A program made the translations under genes and the position numbers. Under the pieces are notes generated by a model that was not told the DNA's origin, searched no databases, and was given only the letters and a program-made list of their open reading frames with translations. A stretch of DNA of 64,000 nucleotides from Oxalobacteraceae sp. CFBP 8761 (GTDB lineage: Bacteria > Pseudomonadota > Gammaproteobacteria > Burkholderiales > Burkholderiaceae_D): NCBI GenBank assembly GCA_014841595.1, contig JACYUE010000006.1:1-64000 (forward strand), written 5' to 3'. Of this stretch, positions 8,604-16,831 are shown piece by piece (positions within the stretch are counted from its first letter, which is position 1; each line of letters opens with the position of its first letter).

Positions 8604-11105
8604 ATGCGCCACTTTGCCCTCCCCGCTCTTACCGCAGGCCTGCTGGCTGCTGCCGGCGTGCACGCCGCCGAACCGGCCAGCGTGATCGTCACCGGCCAGC
8701 GCGCCAGCCTGGCGCGCGCCATCGCCGCCCAGGAGCAGGCTGACAATATCGTCAGTGTCGTCAGCAGCGACGACATCGGCCACCTGCCGGACAAGAACGC
8801 GGCCGAAGCGCTGGCGCGGATGCCCGGCGTCTCGGTCCAGCGTGACCAGGGCGAAGGCCGCTACGTCGTGGTGCGCGGCCTGGATGCCGACTACAACAGC
8901 GTGACCATCAACGGCGCGCTGGTGCCGTCGCCGGAAGCGACGCGCCGCGCGGTGGCGCTGGACGTGCTGCCGGCCGGGATGATCCGCTCGCTCGAAGTGA
9001 CCAAGTCGGCCACGCCGGACCAGGATGCCAATTCGCTTGGCGGCAGCGTCGAGGTCAAGACCTTGTCCGCGTTCGACCTGCCAGGCAAATTGCTGAACGT
9101 CGGCGCAGCGGTCGGCCACGACACCAACACGAGCCAGAACAGCCCGAGCGCCAACCTGCTGTGGGCTCAGCGCTTCATGGACGGCAAACTGGGCGTGGCC
9201 GCCGGCATCTCGGGCGAAAAGCGCAAGTTCGGTTCGGACAACGTGGAAACGGGCGGCGACTGGAACGGCAAGCGCCTGGCCGGCTTCGAGCTGCGCGACT
9301 ACCTGCCCACGCGCGAACGCCGCGCCGGCGCCATCAACCTCGACTACCGCCCGGACGCGGCGACGAGCTACGCACTGCGCGGTTTCATCAGCCGCTTCTC
9401 GGACGAAGAATCGCGCGACCGCATGACGATCGGCGATTTCGAAGGCAATGAAGACGGCGTGCTCGAAGGTGAGACGGACACTGCTACCGTCGAGCGCCGC
9501 CTGCGCCAGCGCAAGTACACGCAAGAGATCCGCTCGCTCACCGGCTCGCTCGATCGCCGCATGGGCCAGTACTGGAAGCTGCACGCCGAAGCGGCGGCCA
9601 GCAGCGCCACCGACAAGACGCCGGACGCGATTGCCGATGCGCGCTTCACCAACCTCGAGAGCTTCAGTGGCATCGGCTTCACTAATCCCCGCACGCCGCA
9701 CCTGATCGCGCCCGCCGGCGTGGCCGACGCTGCCAACTACGAACTCGATTCGTTCGCGCTCGAACGCGCCTCGGCGAAAGACAGCACCCGCCAGCTGCGC
9801 CTGGACCTGCAGCGCGACTTCGACGCCGGCGACTGGAACGGCGCCGTCAAGTTCGGCGCCAAGACCACGCGCCGCGACAAGAAGACCGACACCGAGGCCT
9901 GGGAATACAGCAGCGACGACCCGACCGATGGCGATTACTTCGGCGCCGGCCCGACCTCGATGAGCGCGTTTGTGAATGGCACGCGCCTGAACTACCCGTT
10001 CGGCAATCTTGGTTATGCGATCGATCCGGCCCTGGTGCGTGCACGCCTGGCCGGCCTGGCACGCGACCCGGCCCGCGTGGCCGTCGATTCGGCGCTGGAC
10101 GACTTCAAGCTGCAGGAAGACATCGACGCCGCCTACCTGCAAACGAGCCTGCGCCGCGGCGCCTGGTCGCTGCTGGCCGGCGTACGAGCCGAGCGCACGC
10201 GCTTTACGGCCGACGGCTCGCAAGTGACCGACGACGACATCACCCCACGCTCCGCCAGCCGCTCGTACACCAACTGGCTGCCGGGCATGCACCTGCGCTT
10301 TGACGTCGACCAGGCCACCAGCGTGCGCGCTGCGTGGAGCAACTCGGTCGTGCGCGCCAACTTCGCCCAGCTGGCACCGGGCGTGAGCCTGGACGGCGAC
10401 GACGAAGCGACGATCGGCAACCCTGACCTGGCGCCGCTGCGCTCGCACAACCTGGACCTGGGCATCGAGCGCGTGATCGGCGGCGATGGCGTGGTCTCGG
10501 CCTATGTCTTTACCAAGGCCATTCGCGACTTCACTTACACCACCGACCTGGCCGGCAGCGGAGAATGGGCTGACTACGCGAGCGCAATCTCGTACAAGAA
10601 TGGCGACAAGGCGCGCGTGCGCGGCATCGAGCTGGCCTGGCAGCAGCCGCTGCGCATGCTGCCGGCGCCGTTCAACGGTTTGCTGGTCGGCATCAACGGC
10701 AGCATCACCAATTCGCGCGCCACGATCGACAGCGCCGATGGCGACGGTGGCCGCGCAGCGCGCACGATCCGCATGCCGGGCCAGTCGAACCGCGTCGGCA
10801 ACGTGATGCTCGGCTACGAAGCCGGCCCGTTCAGCGCGCGCCTGGCGATGAACTACAAGTCGCCGTACCTGCTGGAGCTGGGCGAGGATACGCTCGACGC
10901 AACGCAAGACCGCTTCGTCGACACCCAGAAGCAGCTGGACCTGTCGATGTCGTGGAAACTGGACAAGCGCTGGCAGGTCACGTTCGACGCCAGCAACCTG
11001 AATAACGAACATTACTATGTGTACCTGGGCGACAAGTCGCGCAATGCGCAGCACGAACAATACGGCCGCACCTACAAGATCGGCCTGAAAGCGAGCATCT
11101 TCTGA
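8604..11105 (+). CDS. TonB-dependent receptor, phytase-linked
   Basis: An outer-membrane active transporter of about 833 residues. A Sec signal peptide (FALPALTAGLLAAAGVHAAE) is followed by a TonB-box-like ASVIVTGQRA, the plug domain (GHLPDKNAAEALARMPGV, RYVVVRGLDADYNSVTING, SVEVKT) and a 22-strand barrel ending in the canonical C-terminal phenylalanine (IGLKASIF). The plug resembles the Xanthomonas/Caulobacter type of receptors. Its TGA overlaps the ATG of the phytase gene as TGATG, so the two are surely co-translated. Context suggests uptake of phytate, inositol phosphates or the released products or metals. The ATG at 8604 gives the signal peptide; the frame is open further upstream without coding character. 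Confidence 0.9.
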   Translation: MRHFALPALTAGLLAAAGVHAAEPASVIVTGQRASLARAIAAQEQADNIVSVVSSDDIGHLPDKNAAEALARMPGVSVQRDQGEGRYVVVRGLDADYNSVTINGALVPSPEATRRAVALDVLPAGMIRSLEVTKSATPDQDANSLGGSVEVKTLSAFDLPGKLLNVGAAVGHDTNTSQNSPSANLLWAQRFMDGKLGVAAGISGEKRKFGSDNVETGGDWNGKRLAGFELRDYLPTRERRAGAINLDYRPDAATSYALRGFISRFSDEESRDRMTIGDFEGNEDGVLEGETDTATVERRLRQRKYTQEIRSLTGSLDRRMGQYWKLHAEAAASSATDKTPDAIADARFTNLESFSGIGFTNPRTPHLIAPAGVADAANYELDSFALERASAKDSTRQLRLDLQRDFDAGDWNGAVKFGAKTTRRDKKTDTEAWEYSSDDPTDGDYFGAGPTSMSAFVNGTRLNYPFGNLGYAIDPALVRARLAGLARDPARVAVDSALDDFKLQEDIDAAYLQTSLRRGAWSLLAGVRAERTRFTADGSQVTDDDITPRSASRSYTNWLPGMHLRFDVDQATSVRAAWSNSVVRANFAQLAPGVSLDGDDEATIGNPDLAPLRSHNLDLGIERVIGGDGVVSAYVFTKAIRDFTYTTDLAGSGEWADYASAISYKNGDKARVRGIELAWQQPLRMLPAPFNGLLVGINGSITNSRATIDSADGDGGRAARTIRMPGQSNRVGNVMLGYEAGPFSARLAMNYKSPYLLELGEDTLDATQDRFVDTQKQLDLSMSWKLDKRWQVTFDASNLNNEHYYVYLGDKSRNAQHEQYGRTYKIGLKASIF

Positions 11106-12964
11106 TGAACAAGACCGTGTCTCCGATCCTGCACGCCGTCCTGCTGGCCTGCTCCCTGGCCGCGCCGGCATCCGGCGCCGCACCAACCGTGCCGGTCACC
11201 CTGAACGACGCCGAAGAACTGGCCGCGCTGCCTGGCGGCGGCTGGCTGGCCCTGGACAAGCGCGCGCTGCGCCTGGTCGGCGCCGATGGCCGCGAACGCG
11301 CCAGCCTGCCACTGCGTGGCGAACGACTCGACCTGCGCCCGCTGGATGGCGGCGCACTTGCCATCGTCATCGACGCCAACGCCGAACGTGCGCTGCCGGT
11401 GCAGATCGACGTCAAGGCCGGCACGCTGCGCGCACTGCCCGTGCTGCCGGACACGGGCTTCGGCATCGAGGCGGCCTGCCTGTATCGCGATGCGCAGCAG
11501 CTCGACTACGTGTTCCTGGTCGCGAAAGATGGCCAGGCGCAGCAGTGGCTGCTGGGTAGCGGCGGTAGCGGCACCAATAACGAACACCGCCTGGTGCGCC
11601 GTCTGGCGCTGCCGTCCGGTGTCGAGGTGTGCCGCGTCGACGATGCGCATGGCACGCTGTTCGCGGCTGAAGAAGGCATGGGCCTGTGGGCGTATGGCGC
11701 CGATGCCGAAGGTCCGCCAGCCCGCACGCCGGTGGCGCTGCAGGCGCCGCACGGTCGCTTGACGGGTGAACTGACGGCGCTGGCGGTGCTACCGGGCGGC
11801 GTGGCCGCGATCGACGACAAGGGCGCCCTGCTGACCTGGAAACGTGACGGCAAGCGCTGGCGCGCGCTGCCGGCCCGCCCGCTCGGCGCGCAGCAACTGG
11901 TGGCGCTTGCACCGGCGTCCGACAAGCTGGCCGTGCGCACGAAGCAAGGCTGGCAAGCCCCGGCGCTGGCCTGGAAGGCCGGCAGCGCGCCGCCCAAACG
12001 CCTGCCGATCGTGCTGCCGCGCATGCAGACTGAACCCGTCGCGCAGCTGGGCGACGCGGCCGACGATCCGGCGATCTGGGTCCATCCGACCGATCCTGCC
12101 AAATCGCGCATCTTGGGCACCAACAAGAAACAGGGTATGCTGGTGTATGACCTGCAGGGCCGCCAGACGCAATTGCTGGCAGCCGGTCGCCTGAACAACG
12201 TCGACCTGCGCCAGGATGTACGCTTCGGCAGCGAGCGCTTTGACCTGGCCGTGGCCACCCAGCGCGACGAGCAGGCGATGGTGCTGTTTGCGATCGATGC
12301 GAACGGCGAACTGCGCGAAGCGGCGCGCCTGCCCACCGGCCTGGGCGACATCTACGGCACCTGCCTGCTGCGCACGCCCGAAGGTGGGCTGGACGCGTTC
12401 GTCAACGACAAGGACGGCCGCTACGAGCATTACCAGATCACGCGCAGTGGGGGCCAGTTCGGCGCACGGCTGGCGCGCACGTTCAAGCTCGCATCGCAGC
12501 CGGAAGGTTGCGTGGCGGACGACCGCAGCGGCCTGCTGTTCGTGGGCGAAGAAGACCGCGGCCTGTGGGTGACGTCGGCGCGCGCCGATCAACCGGCAAT
12601 GCTAAAAATGGTGATGCCGGTGGGCGAATGGCTGCACGACGATGTCGAGGGCATGGGCATCTACCATGGCGCAAAACGCAGCTATCTGGTCGTGTCGAGC
12701 CAGGGCAACAACAGCTACGTGGTGTTCGATGCGGCGGCGCCGTTTGCCGTGCGCGGCGCGTTCCGGGTGGGGCTCGATGCGGTCAACGGCATCGATGGCG
12801 CGTCCGAGACCGATGGACTCGACGTGACATCGGCCAATCTGGGCGGCCCGTTCGCGCGCGGCATGCTGGTGGTGCACGACGGCTACAAGCGCATGCCGGA
12901 TGGGGCGCAGAACTACAAGGCCGTGGCGTGGGAAGATATCGCCAGGGCTTTGCAGCTCGACTAA
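11105..12964 (+). CDS. Exported beta-propeller phytase with two propeller regions
   Basis: About 619 residues. Beta-propeller phytases remove phosphate from calcium phytate. A signal peptide (ILHAVLLACSLAAPASGA) leads into a first region of about 290 residues that looks like an incomplete propeller, then the canonical catalytic propeller from about residue 310 (DDPAIWVHPTDPAKSRILGT, GMLVYDLQGR, NNVDLR, GDIYGTCLLR, FVGEEDRGLWV, DDVEGMGIY, SSQGNNSYVVFD). Acidic residues typical of the calcium and phosphate sites are retained. Two-propeller phytases are known. Coupled to the TonB receptor by a one-base overlap; such pairing of this phytase class with TonB receptors recurs in Gram-negatives. Confidence 0.9.
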   Translation: MNKTVSPILHAVLLACSLAAPASGAAPTVPVTLNDAEELAALPGGGWLALDKRALRLVGADGRERASLPLRGERLDLRPLDGGALAIVIDANAERALPVQIDVKAGTLRALPVLPDTGFGIEAACLYRDAQQLDYVFLVAKDGQAQQWLLGSGGSGTNNEHRLVRRLALPSGVEVCRVDDAHGTLFAAEEGMGLWAYGADAEGPPARTPVALQAPHGRLTGELTALAVLPGGVAAIDDKGALLTWKRDGKRWRALPARPLGAQQLVALAPASDKLAVRTKQGWQAPALAWKAGSAPPKRLPIVLPRMQTEPVAQLGDAADDPAIWVHPTDPAKSRILGTNKKQGMLVYDLQGRQTQLLAAGRLNNVDLRQDVRFGSERFDLAVATQRDEQAMVLFAIDANGELREAARLPTGLGDIYGTCLLRTPEGGLDAFVNDKDGRYEHYQITRSGGQFGARLARTFKLASQPEGCVADDRSGLLFVGEEDRGLWVTSARADQPAMLKMVMPVGEWLHDDVEGMGIYHGAKRSYLVVSSQGNNSYVVFDAAAPFAVRGAFRVGLDAVNGIDGASETDGLDVTSANLGGPFARGMLVVHDGYKRMPDGAQNYKAVAWEDIARALQLD

Positions 12965-12969
12965 GAGCA

Positions 12970-13262
12970 CCTGACAAAACCGTTCGACATACCCCCAACA
13001 GATGAGCGAGCAGGCAAGTGAAAGGAATGCCTGATGGATGCCTGCTCGTCGCTCAAGTCGTATGCGCAGTCTGCTAAAGCGGTGTAGCCAACCCACGGTG
13101 CGTTCGACGACCCGCCCCCATCAGCCGAGCCGTTCGCGCGCCTCTACGTCATGGCGCGCGATTCGAGCTGCAATGCCCGATGGCGTCAGCTTTGCAGCTT
13201 GTCGAGCTGGGAAAGTCACGCCGTCTCGACCGGCACCTGTCGACCCTAAGCAGCCGTTAATC
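12970..13262 (-). pseudogene. Remnant of an IS5-family transposase (C-terminal part)
   Basis: Reading the minus strand gives the end of a DDE transposase of the IS5/IS427 type: PSGIAARIARHDVEARERLG, a stop codon, then GRVVERTVGWLHRFSRLRIR and LERRAGIHQAFLSLACSLIC up to YVERFC. The conserved catalytic-end motif VVERTxxWL is clear. A TGA interrupts the frame exactly where intact relatives read RLGRHRWVVER, there is no N-terminal half, and the usual stop after YVERFC is lost. It fills the gap between the phytase and padR genes and marks an old insertion. I did not find its terminal inverted repeats. Confidence 0.75.
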
Positions 13263-13324
13263 GTTCCTGCAATCTCCCGAAGTGACTAGCAAACAACACC
13301 ACCAAAAATGAGGCTGGCCGTTAA

Positions 13325-13340
13325 ATCTACCTAGATAGAT
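13325..13340. promoter_or_regulatory. Palindromic operator candidate for the PadR regulator
   Basis: ATCTACCTAGATAGAT is a 16-base palindrome with one mismatched pair, ending eight bases before the padR start codon. PadR proteins bind short palindromes overlapping their own promoters, so this is a good candidate for an autoregulatory operator. Confidence 0.55.
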
Positions 13341-13348
13341 AATGGTAC

Positions 13349-13660
13349 ATGACTCGAACTCGTATGCTCTCATCCCAGGCCAAGACGTTGCTTGCCGTTC
13401 TGCTCCACGCCAATGGCAAATGGTCCCACGGCTATGAATTGGCCCGGCTTGCCGACGTCAAATCGGGGACGCTGTATCCGCTTCTTATCCGTTTGGAAGC
13501 ACAAGGCTATCTGGACGCCGAGTGGCAACAGCCATCCGAAGGGGGCCGACCGCCGCGACATGCCTATCGTCTGACAGCCAGCGGCGTACAACTTGCGCGC
13601 GCCAATCCGCTTATCGACGCGGAGGCACCGGTCATGCAGAATCGAAAGGCCACCTTATGA
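13349..13660 (+). CDS. PadR-family transcription regulator
   Basis: A 103-residue winged-helix regulator. The PadR signature is clear: LLAVLLHANGKWSHGYELAR, then GTLYPLLIRLEAQGYLDAEW with the wing GRPPRHAYRLTASG. It lacks the long C-terminal dimerisation domain, so it is of the short PadR class. Its stop overlaps the start of the following membrane protein gene (ATGA at 13657-13660), so the two form one unit. Short PadR proteins often control a membrane protein gene next to them. Confidence 0.9.
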   Translation: MTRTRMLSSQAKTLLAVLLHANGKWSHGYELARLADVKSGTLYPLLIRLEAQGYLDAEWQQPSEGGRPPRHAYRLTASGVQLARANPLIDAEAPVMQNRKATL

Positions 13661-14835
13661 GAAGGGGACTGCGGCGTAGCGCTGCCGACTTGGCCTGCCG
13701 AGTCTTGCTGGCTTTGCTTCCGCCTTCATTGCAGTCATGGGGCCTGGCTGTTCGCTACGAGACGGCGGGAATCCACCATGACACCGAGGCACTGTTGTAT
13801 GCGCTCGGAAGCTTTTGTGGGCTAATGCCGCGTGCGCTCGCATGGCATCTAATCCATTCCTTCGCGCCGCTGATCGGCGATGCCGCCCCCTTCTATGGAG
13901 ACTCGATCATGATGAACCTTTACTACGCCACAATACGTCGCCCACGGGCTTTGGGCGTCGCCTGTGTCATCGGCGCCGTCACGTCAGGCCTCATCTATAT
14001 GGCGATTGCGGGCGCGCCGACCCGTTATCTAGGCATCAATGCCTCTGCGCTGATTCTGAGCATCGCGCTGCTAGTGCTGCTCGGTCGCACCGGGCCTCGT
14101 GGTCGCCGCTTGACCAGTGTGGCGATCGTGACTATGGCGGCCGCCTTGCTGGCTACTGCTCTACTCGGCGACAGCGTCGATGGCGCGGCGCGTTGGGTAA
14201 GGCTGGGTGGATTCGCGGTACAGCCAAGCCTGATCCTGCTGCCAGTAATGCTCGTCGCGTTCACGCGATGCCGCAACGCGCTCGCGACAACAGGCATCAT
14301 CGCTGCCGCCCTTGCGATGGCCATCCAGCCTGATCGGGCCATGGCCGGCGTGCTGACCGTAGGGCTGGCCACACTTTTCATCGTACGCCGCGACAGGTTC
14401 GTCGTTGCAGCGCTTTGCGCGAGCATTGCCGGCTTTGCCACGACCTTGGCCCGTTCCGACACGCTGATGGCGGTTCCCTACGTCGACGGGATTCTTTACT
14501 CGTCGTTTGCGGTCCACCCGCTTGCCGGCGCAGCGGTCGTGGGCGGCTCGATTCTTCTTCTGGTACCGGCAATCGCCGGCTGGCATCGCGATCCGCCGGG
14601 GCGCGCGAGCTATGCGGTATTTGGGGCGCTCTGGATTGCCGCGATTCTTGCTGCTGCACTTGGAAATTACCCAACGCCGATCGTCGGTTATGGCAGCAGT
14701 GCGATCATCGGTTATACGCTTGCTCTTTTGGCACTCCCCGCCTTGACGGCGCTGCAGGGTAGTGAAAGTCTGCAAGCACATGACGGTACCAGTTCAGGAA
14801 TGCCGAATCAGCATCTGCTCGCGGAGCTCGCGTGA
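13657..14835 (+). CDS. SEDS-like (RodA/FtsW-type) membrane protein
   Basis: About 392 residues with many membrane helices. The first ~60 residues form a short domain (LLALLPPSLQSWGLAVRYE ... LYALGSFCGLMPRAL) of the kind seen at the start of PadR-linked membrane proteins. The rest resembles SEDS glycosyltransferases: GAARWVRLGGFAVQPSLIL matches the family GAxRWIxLGxxxxQPSE block, IQPDRAMAGVL matches the LQPDxGTA block, and PTPIVGYGSSAIIGYTLAL matches the PFVSYGGSS block near the C-terminus. The Asp in VPYVDGIL lies where the catalytic Asp of RodA sits. The usual Glu after QPS is replaced by Leu. Function is inferred: lipid-linked sugar polymerisation, or a derived role. Not near cell-wall genes. 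Confidence 0.7.
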   Translation: MRRGLRRSAADLACRVLLALLPPSLQSWGLAVRYETAGIHHDTEALLYALGSFCGLMPRALAWHLIHSFAPLIGDAAPFYGDSIMMNLYYATIRRPRALGVACVIGAVTSGLIYMAIAGAPTRYLGINASALILSIALLVLLGRTGPRGRRLTSVAIVTMAAALLATALLGDSVDGAARWVRLGGFAVQPSLILLPVMLVAFTRCRNALATTGIIAAALAMAIQPDRAMAGVLTVGLATLFIVRRDRFVVAALCASIAGFATTLARSDTLMAVPYVDGILYSSFAVHPLAGAAVVGGSILLLVPAIAGWHRDPPGRASYAVFGALWIAAILAAALGNYPTPIVGYGSSAIIGYTLALLALPALTALQGSESLQAHDGTSSGMPNQHLLAELA

Positions 14836-14949
14836 TCCGTGTAGAGAAAACTGGGATTGCTGCATAGGCTGAGTTAGCGATCGACGTGGCCCGCGAATGG
14901 CAATGAGCAATCCCGGCCGTTCAGGCCAGCCTGGCAGGCGCTGTTCTGA

Positions 14950-15058
14950 AGGCCGGCCTCTGGCCGAACCCGGCCGTTTACGTCAGCTCAGCAGGTTGCC
15001 TGGCTTGAAAAAGTACTTAATGTAACGACAGGCCGGTACCGACCCAGAGCGGACGTCT
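14950..15058 (+). repeat. Dispersed intergenic repeat, copy 1
   Basis: Full-length copy (about 110 bases) of a family recurring through 14.9-20.5 kb. It opens with a GC dyad (TGGCCGAACCCGGCC), then an AGCAGGTTG..TTGAAA segment, and ends with GGCCGGTACCGACC and GCGGACGT. It fills most of the gap after the SEDS-like gene (14836-15061), in which I see no gene. Confidence 0.7.
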
Positions 15059-15061
15059 GTG

Positions 15062-15664
15062 CTACGACTTCCCAGCAGTCGACCGAGGATATGCTGGGCA
15101 CTTGCCTATCTCTTCTAAGAACCCTTCTGCTAAGTAACGAGGGATCTTGTTGAATTCGCCAAGTACACGGGCGTGAAACTCCTCATGCTCATACCAGCGT
15201 TCGGCAGGAATACCAAAATAATTGATTTGGCAAACCGATAAGCTCAATCCTGGCCAGTGTCTCTGCAAAGTCATCAAGTAGCGTCGGGTTGAGCATATTT
15301 TCCCAATGACGACGACACTTCGAATCACTGAAAGATCCATCACCTCCGCTACCTTCTCTCGACCGAAACGTACGTTCTCTCCCGTGTTCATTGCTTCAGT
15401 TTCCAGTATGAGAACGTTTTCAGGTACCCCGAGAGCGACTAGTTGCTCTGCAATCACCTCTGCCTCTGCTAGAGGCATCGATCCAGTCCGTCCACCCGAT
15501 ACCAACAGGCGGTTGAACATGCCGTTCCGCCAGAGTTCATGTGCCGCCTCGCAAAACTCCGGTATGCCGTGGCGAGTGCCAAAAAGGAATCCGAGATCGG
15601 AGGCGCACACCGGAAATGACGGCATGACGTAACGAGCGATGCTTTCTAAGTCCTGGTGTGACAT
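15062..15664 (-). CDS. YdcF/ElyC-like DUF218 protein
   Basis: A 200-residue DUF218 (YdcF/SanA/ElyC) protein. Family marks are LVSGGRTGSMPLAEAEVIA, the conserved acidic ETEAMNTGENVRFGRE (usual form ExxSxNTxEN) and VVVIGKICSTRRYLMTLQ. Relatives bind nucleotides or act in envelope polysaccharide steps; the exact reaction is unknown. No signal peptide or membrane helix is seen, so it should be cytoplasmic. It is flanked on both sides by copies of the dispersed repeat and has no operon partner. Confidence 0.75.
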   Translation of the reverse strand: MSHQDLESIARYVMPSFPVCASDLGFLFGTRHGIPEFCEAAHELWRNGMFNRLLVSGGRTGSMPLAEAEVIAEQLVALGVPENVLILETEAMNTGENVRFGREKVAEVMDLSVIRSVVVIGKICSTRRYLMTLQRHWPGLSLSVCQINYFGIPAERWYEHEEFHARVLGEFNKIPRYLAEGFLEEIGKCPAYPRSTAGKS

Positions 15665-15671
15665 AAATTCA

Positions 15672-15736
15672 ATGACCGGTGTTGGCCGAAATCGGCCGAT
15701 CGCCGTCAGGCCGGTTTCGACCCGACGCGGACACTG
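15672..15736 (+). repeat. Dispersed intergenic repeat, copy 2 (short)
   Basis: Shortened copy: the dyad GGCCGAAATCGGCC is followed almost directly by the end block GGCCGGTTTCGACCC and GCGGACACT; the middle section is missing. It sits between the YdcF-like gene and the small membrane protein gene. Confidence 0.6.
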
Positions 15737-15756
15737 CGTGATGCAACTGAAATTGC

Positions 15757-15960
15757 TTATTGCAGCGCAATGATCCTGCGAACCTTAGGGAAAATGAATA
15801 CTGAAAACGCTACTGCGACTGGCAATGCGACAACAAACATTGCAATGTTTGGGGCAACGTCGAAGACGTATCGCACGACAGCCGCTGCTACACATCCCCA
15901 AAACACTGAAGACGCGACTGTGTAGCAAACAGCAACAACGAGTTGCCTTATTTTTTCCAC
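15757..15960 (-). CDS. Small two-helix membrane protein, unknown
   Basis: Not recognised. 67 residues, with two predicted membrane helices (LVVAVCYTVASSVFWGCVAA and APNIAMFVVALPVAVAFSVF) and a basic C-terminal end (FPKVRRIIALQ). The translation has the composition of a real membrane protein rather than a shadow frame. It is bounded by repeat copies 2 and 3 with no partner gene. Confidence 0.5.
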   Translation of the reverse strand: MEKIRQLVVAVCYTVASSVFWGCVAAAVVRYVFDVAPNIAMFVVALPVAVAFSVFIFPKVRRIIALQ

Positions 15961-15987
15961 TCGTCAGGGCTCGATTCAAGGTTTAAA

Positions 15988-16095
15988 CGGCCGCTTCTGG
16001 CCGAACCCGGCCGTTGAGCTCAGCATATCAGGTCGCCAAGCCCGAAAAATCGCGGACTGTCACGAAGGACCGCACCCGACCCGAAGCAGACCTTC
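15988..16095 (+). repeat. Dispersed intergenic repeat, copy 3
   Basis: Full-length copy: CTTCTGGCCGAACCCGGCCG, then AGCATATCAGGTCGCCAAG, ending CCGACCCGAAGCAGACCT. Same orientation as copies 1 and 2. Confidence 0.7.
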
Positions 16096-16318
16096 ACATC
16101 TGGTGTATCCATTCCACCTGTCCGTTCGGGACCGTGACCCATATCCGTACATCTGGTGGATCCACAACGGCCACTGCCGGGTTGAGTCCAGCTTGATTGA
16201 GGAAGATTGCCTCCCAGCGACCTTGCTCCTTGCTGCCAATCTGGCCGGGACGCACATGCTCAATTGAATGAGACGACAAATAGTCCTCAGCAATTTTTAA
16301 ACACTGATCTTCCGTCAT
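16094..16318 (-). CDS. Small hypothetical protein
   Basis: Not recognised. A 74-residue soluble protein beginning MTEDQCLKIAEDYLSSH. The start has a very good ribosome-binding site (GGAGG six bases upstream), and the composition (acidic, with WEAIFLNQAG and VWVTVPNGQVEW-like strands) is that of a real protein; it resembles small immunity-like or YrhB-type proteins in feel, but I cannot assign it. Its 3' end abuts repeat copy 3 and its promoter side abuts copy 4. Confidence 0.6.
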   Translation of the reverse strand: MTEDQCLKIAEDYLSSHSIEHVRPGQIGSKEQGRWEAIFLNQAGLNPAVAVVDPPDVRIWVTVPNGQVEWIHQM

Positions 16319-16340
16319 TGTTTTCCTCCGCCATTGCTAA

Positions 16341-16418
16341 ACGTCTGCTCTTGGCCGAAAGCGGCCTGTCGCACTAGGTTAGCAGCTTGCAAAACGGGAA
16401 AATCCACGGGTTGTCACA
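16341..16418 (+). repeat. Dispersed intergenic repeat, copy 4 (truncated)
   Basis: Begins CGTCTGCTCTTGGCCGAAAG and continues through the TTAGCAGCTTGC segment, but lacks the terminal GACCC block. It runs into the remains of a minus-strand frame (16374-16696). Confidence 0.6.
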
Positions 16419-16696
16419 GACGCCGTTTTTCTTGATGGCATCCTTCAGATCGGCCAACGTGAGCAAATTCTTGATCTGATATTCCGAAGTCGTGGCAACG
16501 AACGCTACGTGGTTCAAAACGGGAACGTAGCAAAGTTTCCTTGCATGGCTGCGCGTACCTTCACTTCCACTCCCCCCCTTGCGTCGAGCACTTTCTTCCT
16601 TTCCTTCCCGGCGCCGTCAAGCCGGGGCGCCAAGACGGAGAGAATTTTGGCCGCTTCTTTGAGGATGCGCTGTTTTTTATCGTTCAGCCCGCCCAC
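16374..16696 (-). pseudogene. Probable remnant of a small gene, frameshifted
   Basis: Two minus-strand frames abut here. The first (16696-16514, GTG start) reads GGLNDKKQRILKEAAKIL and ends in FATFPF. The second, offset in frame, reads from about 16520 (NHVAFVATTSEYQIKNLLTL, ADLKDAIKKNGV) to a stop at 16374. Both look protein-like, as if one gene had suffered a frameshift, and the last residues are encoded by repeat copy 4. No family recognised. The wider 16319-16831 gap holds only this, part of repeat copy 4 and one arm of an inverted repeat. Confidence 0.3.
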
Positions 16697-16776
16697 CGCT
16701 CAACCGGGCTCGTATGCCAGCCTCGTTGCACACGACAACGATCTTGACGCTCAGCCAAAAGCATCTACAGGAAGAG
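16690..16776 (-). repeat. Inverted repeat arm A
   Basis: On the minus strand this stretch (starting CTCTTCCTGTAGATGCTTTT, ending GCCCGGTTGAGCGGTGGGCG) is similar over about 88 bases to the plus strand at 17371-17459. The two arms face each other around the 109-residue gene. Confidence 0.55.
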
Positions 16777-16831
16777 ACGGAAATCATACGATAAGGTGAA
16801 TCGAGGCGGCGATGATCATTCATGGCGATCC

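Noticed and set aside
8541..11186. 881-residue open frame opposite the first TonB receptor
   Set aside because: High-GC antisense shadow of a certain gene; composition is repetitive Arg/Ala/Val/Gly without domains.
16509..16799. 96-residue plus-strand frame
   Set aside because: No ribosome-binding site, shadow-like composition, and it lies opposite a more protein-like minus frame and across an inverted-repeat arm.
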